A DNA stretch of 64,000 bases from Thalassotalea sp. Sam97 (GTDB lineage Bacteria; Pseudomonadota; Gammaproteobacteria; Enterobacterales; Alteromonadaceae), in the NCBI RefSeq assembly GCF_041379765.1, contig NZ_CP166919.1, positions 2,480,001 to 2,544,000 on the forward strand, given 5' to 3'. The stretch's first letter is position 1. Each line of letters opens with the position of its first letter. Shown in pieces: positions 59,287 through 64,000 of this stretch. The position numbers and the translations under genes are program-made. The notes beneath the pieces are model-generated. The model saw only the letters and a program-made list of their open reading frames with translations, made no database searches and was not told the DNA's origin.

Positions 59287-60804
59287 TTAATCTGCGCCTT
59301 CGTTATGTAGATCGAGAATCGAATCCGCTTCTTTGTCTGAGCTTTCTTTGGTTTCGTTGTTACGTGCAGCATCAAGTTGAGTTAAGTAATCGTTATCGAT
59401 GTCATTGGTAATATAATGGCCATCGAATACTGAGGTTTCAAACGTTTTGATGTCTGGGTTAGCTTTACCTACCGCACTAATAAGATCAGGTAAGTCTTGG
59501 TATATCAAGCGATCAGCACCAATCAACTCACAAATATCTTCAAGTTCACGGCCATAAGCGATAAGCTCATTAGCACTTGGCATATCGATACCGTAAACAT
59601 TTGGAAAACGCACTTCTGGGGCCGCAGAAGCAAAGTAGACTTTCTTTGCACCTGCTTGGCGTGCCATCTCAATAATTTGACCTGATGTGGTACCACGGAC
59701 AATAGAGTCATCAACCAGTAATACGTTTTTACCTTTAAACTCTTGATGAATCGCATTTAACTTGCGACGCACTGATTTCTTGCGCTCAGCTTGACCTGGC
59801 ATAATAAAGGTGCGACCGACATAACGGTTTTTCACAAAACCTTGTCGATACGGCAAATCAAGTTCATGGGCAATTTGCAAAGCTATATCACATGATGTTT
59901 CAGGAATTGGGATAACCACATCAATATCGAGATCTTCCCATTCACGAGCGATCTTCTTACCAAGTGCCACCCCCATTTCAACTCGAGAGCCATAAACGCT
60001 CATTTTATCAATTGTTGAATCTGGACGTGCAAAATATACGAACTCAAATATACACGGGTTATAGCTTGGGCTTTCGGCACATTGATGGCTAAATAATTGG
60101 CCATTTTCAGAAATGTAAATGGCTTCGCCTGGCGCAACGTCACGGATAAATTCAAAATCACAAGCATCAAGTGCTACCGACTCTGAAGCGACCATGTATT
60201 CAGTACCCTTTTCGGTTTCACGCTTACCAAAGACTAATGGACGGATACCATTAGGGTCACGAAACGCAACCATACCATGACCAACAATTAGAGCAACCGT
60301 AGCATAGGCGCCACGAACAATTTTATGAACATTGGCAACTGCGCTGAAGATATTTTCAGGGCTCAATTGTAAGTTATTGCTTTTGCTCAATTCGTGAGCC
60401 AAAACATTTAACAGCAATTCAGAGTCAGAAGTTGTATTAACGTGACGACGAGCACTGTGATATAACCAATCCGCTAATTCGCTAGCGTTTGTTAAGTTAC
60501 CGTTATGTGCAAGGGAAATGCCGTAAGGAGAGTTAGAGAAAAATGGCTGTGCTTCAGAAGAGCTAGAGGTGCCGGCGGTTGGGTAGCGAACATGGCCTAT
60601 ACCAATGTTACCTTCCAATCGCAACATGTGACGCGTGTGGAACACGTCTTTCACTAAGCCATTAGCTTTTCGTAATCTGAACTTGTTATCACTAATGGTT
60701 ACGATACCAGCCGCGTCTTGACCACGATGCTGAATGACTGTTAAACCATCATATAATGCTTGGCTGACCGGTGATGTACCGACGATGCCAACAATACCAC
60801 ACAT
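59287..60804 (-). CDS. purF: Amidophosphoribosyltransferase
   Basis: 505 aa. First committed step of purine synthesis, making phosphoribosylamine from PRPP and glutamine. The nucleophile Cys follows the initiator Met (MCGIVGIVG); the PRPP loop is VLLVDDSIVRGTTSGQI. Downstream of cvpA by 27 bases in the conserved accD-folC-dedD-cvpA-purF order. No PurR-like operator (ACGCAAACGTTTGCGT type) was recognised in the short upstream gap. Confidence 0.97.
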   Translation of the reverse strand: MCGIVGIVGTSPVSQALYDGLTVIQHRGQDAAGIVTISDNKFRLRKANGLVKDVFHTRHMLRLEGNIGIGHVRYPTAGTSSSSEAQPFFSNSPYGISLAHNGNLTNASELADWLYHSARRHVNTTSDSELLLNVLAHELSKSNNLQLSPENIFSAVANVHKIVRGAYATVALIVGHGMVAFRDPNGIRPLVFGKRETEKGTEYMVASESVALDACDFEFIRDVAPGEAIYISENGQLFSHQCAESPSYNPCIFEFVYFARPDSTIDKMSVYGSRVEMGVALGKKIAREWEDLDIDVVIPIPETSCDIALQIAHELDLPYRQGFVKNRYVGRTFIMPGQAERKKSVRRKLNAIHQEFKGKNVLLVDDSIVRGTTSGQIIEMARQAGAKKVYFASAAPEVRFPNVYGIDMPSANELIAYGRELEDICELIGADRLIYQDLPDLISAVGKANPDIKTFETSVFDGHYITNDIDNDYLTQLDAARNNETKESSDKEADSILDLHNEGAD

Positions 60805-60831
60805 GTAACTTCTCTCCGCAAGAATGCAATA

Positions 60832-61314
60832 TTAAGATAAGAAACTTGAGGTGCTCTTAATGTATTCAAAGAACCACTCAATAATCACCTTAAACTCGGG
60901 AATTAATACTGCCTGTTGCCACCACGTGGTTTTTGGAGCGGGTGTGAACGCATCCATAAAAAACAACATAGCGCTGACGACAAGTACGCCTCGTAAAGCG
61001 CCAAATGCCAGCCCTAACACACGGTCGGTACCAGACAATCCTGTTTTTGAAACCAGTTGCCCTATTATGTAATTGACTATTGCCCCAACGATTAAAGTTG
61101 CCACAAACAAAATGGCAATCGCTGCAGCATTGCGCAACATGGGATCATTAATATTTGTTAAATACGCTGCTAGCACTTCATAAAAGCTGCTGGCAACAAA
61201 GAAAGCAGATATCCAAACAACGAGTGACACCGCTTCTTTTACGAAACCGCGCACCAAACTGATTAGTGTTGAAATGCCTATTATTGTTAAAATGGCATAG
61301 TCTATCCAGATCAT
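60832..61314 (-). CDS. cvpA: CvpA-family membrane protein
   Basis: 160 aa from ATG 61314 with AGGAAGG six bases upstream; the longer frame starting at 61344 is unlikely. Four membrane segments (YAILTIIGISTLISLVRG, AAIAILFVATLIVGAIVNYI among them). Known for colicin V export in E. coli and linked to envelope stress resistance. Precedes purF as in enterobacteria. Confidence 0.93.
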   Translation of the reverse strand: MIWIDYAILTIIGISTLISLVRGFVKEAVSLVVWISAFFVASSFYEVLAAYLTNINDPMLRNAAAIAILFVATLIVGAIVNYIIGQLVSKTGLSGTDRVLGLAFGALRGVLVVSAMLFFMDAFTPAPKTTWWQQAVLIPEFKVIIEWFFEYIKSTSSFLS

Positions 61315-61396
61315 TGCCTTGCCTTCCTCATTAATCGCGCGCATTCTAACAGATGCGACGCCTTAGTTACTACTGATTTATTGTAAATAGCCGGCA

Positions 61397-62041
61397 TTAA
61401 CCATCAATTGGTGTAAATTCGACTACTCTGCCTTGAACACCGGTGAGCGCCTTTAAGTCAGCAATCTTGTTTTCTAAATTCGTTTTGCTGACCTCAGGGC
61501 CAATAAGGACTTTAGTCAATGTTCCCGATGCGGTATTTATTGGTTTGGTATAAACGGTATAACCCGCTTGTTTAAGCTTACTTAACAACAAAGCGACATT
61601 GTTTTGATTTTTATAGCTACCAAGTTGTAAAGCATAACTTTTCGATTTATCAATCGCCGCTGGCGTAACCTTTGGTCGGTTTGATGAATTGATTGACGTT
61701 AGAGGTTTTACTTCGACAACCTCTGTTTGACTAGCCGAGGTTGCTTTATCATTAGTGACCGGCTTAATCGCTGTTGCTTGTACGGCAGCCGCTGTTAAGT
61801 CGAGCTTTTGATCGTCAGCATTGATATCTGCTACCTGAGTCTGTTCGCTAGTATCAGTAAAAGGCTTATGATCAAAACGGCTTACCTCGGTTAACTCAAC
61901 TTTTTGAGCACCTTGTGGAATGGCTTCAAACTGAGCTTGGTAAGCCTTTTTTTCACCGTCAAAAAAGCTTGGTAAAAAAATAACCGCAGCCGCCGCCACG
62001 ATAATTGTACCAACTAATCTGTTTTGAAATGGTGTTGACAA
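61397..62041 (-). CDS. dedD: SPOR-domain protein DedD
   Basis: 214 aa. An N-terminal membrane helix (LVGTIIVAAAAVIFLPSFFDG), a disordered Thr/Val/Lys-rich linker (35-130) and a C-terminal SPOR domain (SYALQLGSYKNQNNVALLLSKLKQAGYTV, LTKVLIGPE). SPOR domains bind denuded peptidoglycan at the septum. Located between folC and cvpA, the conserved place of dedD. Confidence 0.92.
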   Translation of the reverse strand: MSTPFQNRLVGTIIVAAAAVIFLPSFFDGEKKAYQAQFEAIPQGAQKVELTEVSRFDHKPFTDTSEQTQVADINADDQKLDLTAAAVQATAIKPVTNDKATSASQTEVVEVKPLTSINSSNRPKVTPAAIDKSKSYALQLGSYKNQNNVALLLSKLKQAGYTVYTKPINTASGTLTKVLIGPEVSKTNLENKIADLKALTGVQGRVVEFTPIDG

Positions 62042-62050
62042 AGTGTCTCC

Positions 62051-63310
62051 TTAAAATAGGTCTTGAATTTCAGCTACCGTCAGAAACGAACCAAAGATCA
62101 AAACCATATCCATTTTATTTGCATCATTTATCGCTATTTTATAGGCATCCTTTACATTGTCAAAACTATTCACCGACTGTTGCTGTTTTGTTAGCACATC
62201 AACTAAAAGTTGCGCCTGAGCGCCTCGTTCATTATGCAGTGAAGCGACATACCAATCATCAACGACACAGGTCATTGCTTGCAGAGTACCGGCAACATCT
62301 TTGTCTTTTAACATGGCAACGACAGCCAACACCCTGCCCTGCTTTTTACTGGCAACCATGTCTGCTAGATATCTCGCTGCATGAGGGTTGTGAGCGACAT
62401 CGCAAATAACTAATGGCTGTCGCTGCAAAGTTTGCAATCGTCCTTCAAGCTGACAGCCTTGTATCCATTGATTAACTTGCTCTTCGGATAGATGCTTACC
62501 AAGCAAGTGCAAGGTGGTTAGCGCCGTGGCAACATTGTCTCTTGGGATCATTGGCGCGGATAACTCATCCAGTACAGTATCGGTTAAGTGAAAACACCAG
62601 GGGTTAGATAACGACGTCCGCTCAATAAAGAAATCTACTTGGCGTTGATATAGCTGACAGCCGAGTTTGTTAACATGGTCAATTACATTGCTCGGCATAT
62701 TGGGATCACCGATAACTAACGGTTTACCTGCACGAGCAATGCCAGCTTTTTCCATACCAATGGCTTCGCGGGTATCACCTAAGAACGCCTGATGATCTAG
62801 ATCGATGCTAGTGATAACACTGATATCGGCATCAATTATATTGGTTGCATCGAGGCGCCCACCTAAGCCCACTTCTAAAATAACGAAATCAGGCGCTCGT
62901 TGTTGGCAAATCATCAGTGCCGCGAGCGTTGTGTACTCATAATAGGTTAATGATATATCACCGCGTGCTTGTTCAATCAGGGTAAACGCATCAATAAGCG
63001 GTTGATCGTCAATCTGCGAGTGGTTTACACGAAGTCGCTCATTAAAGCGTTCTATATGAGGTGAGCTATAAACTGCAACAGAGTGCTGCAAATCAAGTAA
63101 GACGTGCTCTAAAAAGGCGCACGTTGTGCCTTTACCATTGGTACCAGCAACGGTAATCACCGTTGAAGCGCTTAAATCAATATCTAGTCGCTTGGCCACG
63201 GCAGAGATTCGTTCTAATCCCATGTCAATTTCAGTGGCATGGATAGACTCTAAATAAAAAAGCCATTCATCTAGCGTGGCTGGCGATGAATGGCTAATTT
63301 CGTTGTTCAT
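62051..63310 (-). CDS. folC: Bifunctional dihydrofolate synthase / folylpolyglutamate synthase
   Basis: 419 aa. Mur-ligase-like P-loop VAGTNGKGTTCAFLEHVL, EVGLGGRLDATNII, SIDLDHQAFLGDT and the C-terminal ICDVAHNPHAARYLA. It adds glutamate to dihydropteroate and folates. Thirteen bases after accD; nine bases before dedD. Confidence 0.96.
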   Translation of the reverse strand: MNNEISHSSPATLDEWLFYLESIHATEIDMGLERISAVAKRLDIDLSASTVITVAGTNGKGTTCAFLEHVLLDLQHSVAVYSSPHIERFNERLRVNHSQIDDQPLIDAFTLIEQARGDISLTYYEYTTLAALMICQQRAPDFVILEVGLGGRLDATNIIDADISVITSIDLDHQAFLGDTREAIGMEKAGIARAGKPLVIGDPNMPSNVIDHVNKLGCQLYQRQVDFFIERTSLSNPWCFHLTDTVLDELSAPMIPRDNVATALTTLHLLGKHLSEEQVNQWIQGCQLEGRLQTLQRQPLVICDVAHNPHAARYLADMVASKKQGRVLAVVAMLKDKDVAGTLQAMTCVVDDWYVASLHNERGAQAQLLVDVLTKQQQSVNSFDNVKDAYKIAINDANKMDMVLIFGSFLTVAEIQDLF

Positions 63311-63323
63311 ATAAACCTTTTAA

Positions 63324-64000
63324 TTAAATGGTTGGCTCTGGGTGCCCCATGAACTTAGCAATTTGGCGTGCTAATGTTGAGCGCATCTCGCGACGATCAA
63401 CAATCATATCAATGGCACCATGATCTAGTAAAAACTCAGAGCGTTGGAAACCTTCTGGTAATTTTTCGCGAACCGTTTGCTCAATAACGCGCGGACCAGC
63501 AAAACCAATCAATGCTTTTGGCTCGGCAACATTAATGTCACCTAGCATAGCTAAACTGGCCGATACACCGCCCATGGTAGGATCGGTTAACACCGAGATA
63601 AATGGCAAACCTTTTTCACTCATTTTGGCTAGTGCGGCACTGGTTTTTGCCATTTGCATTAACGACATTAAGGCTTCTTGCATACGAGCACCACCACTGG
63701 CCGAAAAACAAACTAAAGGCAAGTTATGAGCTAAACATTCCTCAGCGGCTTTGACAAATCGAGCACCGACAACGGATGCCATTGAACCACCTAAAAACGA
63801 AAACTCAAAAGCGACAGCAATAACAGGCATACCGGCTAACTCACCGCGCATCGCCACTAATGCGTCTTTTTCTCCAGTTGCCTTTTGTGCCGCAACTAAA
63901 CGGTCTTTATAACGCTTCGAATCTTTGAATTTTAGCTTATCTTGAGGCTCTAAGTCAGCACCAATTTCAAGTTTTTCACCTTGATCTAAAAACATTTCTA
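63324..64000 (-). CDS. accD: Acetyl-CoA carboxylase carboxyltransferase subunit beta, 5' partial
   Basis: The frame remains open to the window edge (64000), so the N-terminal zinc-ribbon part lies outside; the ATG at 63995 is internal. About 224 C-terminal residues are visible: GELAGMPVIAVAFEFSFLGG, SASGGARMQEALMSLMQMAKT, LTDPTMGGVSASLAMLGD, ALIGFAGPRVIEQTV, all carboxyltransferase beta motifs. Head gene of the accD-folC-dedD-cvpA-purF row. Confidence 0.97.
   Translation of the reverse strand, partial: EMFLDQGEKLEIGADLEPQDKLKFKDSKRYKDRLVAAQKATGEKDALVAMRGELAGMPVIAVAFEFSFLGGSMASVVGARFVKAAEECLAHNLPLVCFSASGGARMQEALMSLMQMAKTSAALAKMSEKGLPFISVLTDPTMGGVSASLAMLGDINVAEPKALIGFAGPRVIEQTVREKLPEGFQRSEFLLDHGAIDMIVDRREMRSTLARQIAKFMGHPEPTI

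Noticed and set aside
1..64000. CRISPR arrays, rRNA, tRNA, prophage
   Set aside because: No regularly spaced repeats, rRNA-conserved blocks, cloverleaf-type sequences or phage structural genes were recognised in the window.

Overview
The window reads as a single chromosomal segment of a marine gammaproteobacterium, most likely order Alteromonadales, close to Thalassotalea/Colwellia. This placement is an inference from gene content and order: a TtpC-type TonB2 operon, a GlyGly-CTERM secreted protease, a large TonB-dependent receptor, the psp/sap cluster, split trpE/trpG with fused trpCF, and moderate-to-low GC. No rRNA, tRNA or CRISPR array was seen; the only structural RNA recognised is the SRP 4.5S RNA.

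Layout. 1-3621: 3' part of a secreted S8 protease with a rhombosortase-type C-terminus. 3845-5293: rimO. 5601-7440: two tandem Tat-exported M15/DUF882 proteins with duplicated upstream regions. 7535-9844: alkylation repair, namely an ada-alkA fusion gene broken by a 263-bp MITE, then an O6-methylguanine methyltransferase. 10499-14381 (minus): rluB, scpB, scpA, yciO, rnm. 14538-21809 (plus): the trp operon, with a classical trpL attenuator, a second Trp-rich leader ORF, then trpE-G-D-CF-B-A. 22014-22563: small membrane proteins and ppiC. 22694-27657 (minus): a six-gene TonB2/TtpC energy-transduction operon. 28418-34956: a TPR-2OG oxygenase, a TPR-sulfotransferase and a TonB-dependent receptor. 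35447-38922: a TSUP transporter, priC, 4.5S RNA, an acyltransferase and a DUF3014 protein. 39094-42563 (minus): aromatic amino acid catabolism (phhA, phhB, tyrR, maiA). 42790-46692 (minus): ycjF, ycjX, pspC, pspB, pspA, divergent from pspF and sapABCDF (46877-53313).

53397-58954 is an AT-richer accessory block: a truncated serine hydrolase, a secreted NTF2-like protein, a flavodoxin-like protein, a DJ-1/PfpI lipoprotein, an OmpR-type two-component system and an IS3 remnant. It separates sapF from the conserved purF-cvpA-dedD-folC-accD block (59287-64000, minus).

The most noteworthy items are the double Trp-codon leader before trpE, the ada-alkA gene disrupted by a MITE whose 3-bp target duplication can be read exactly, and the DJ-1 lipoprotein/flavodoxin/two-component island whose sensor carries a periplasmic CxxC. 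Most of the remainder is well-conserved housekeeping sequence.
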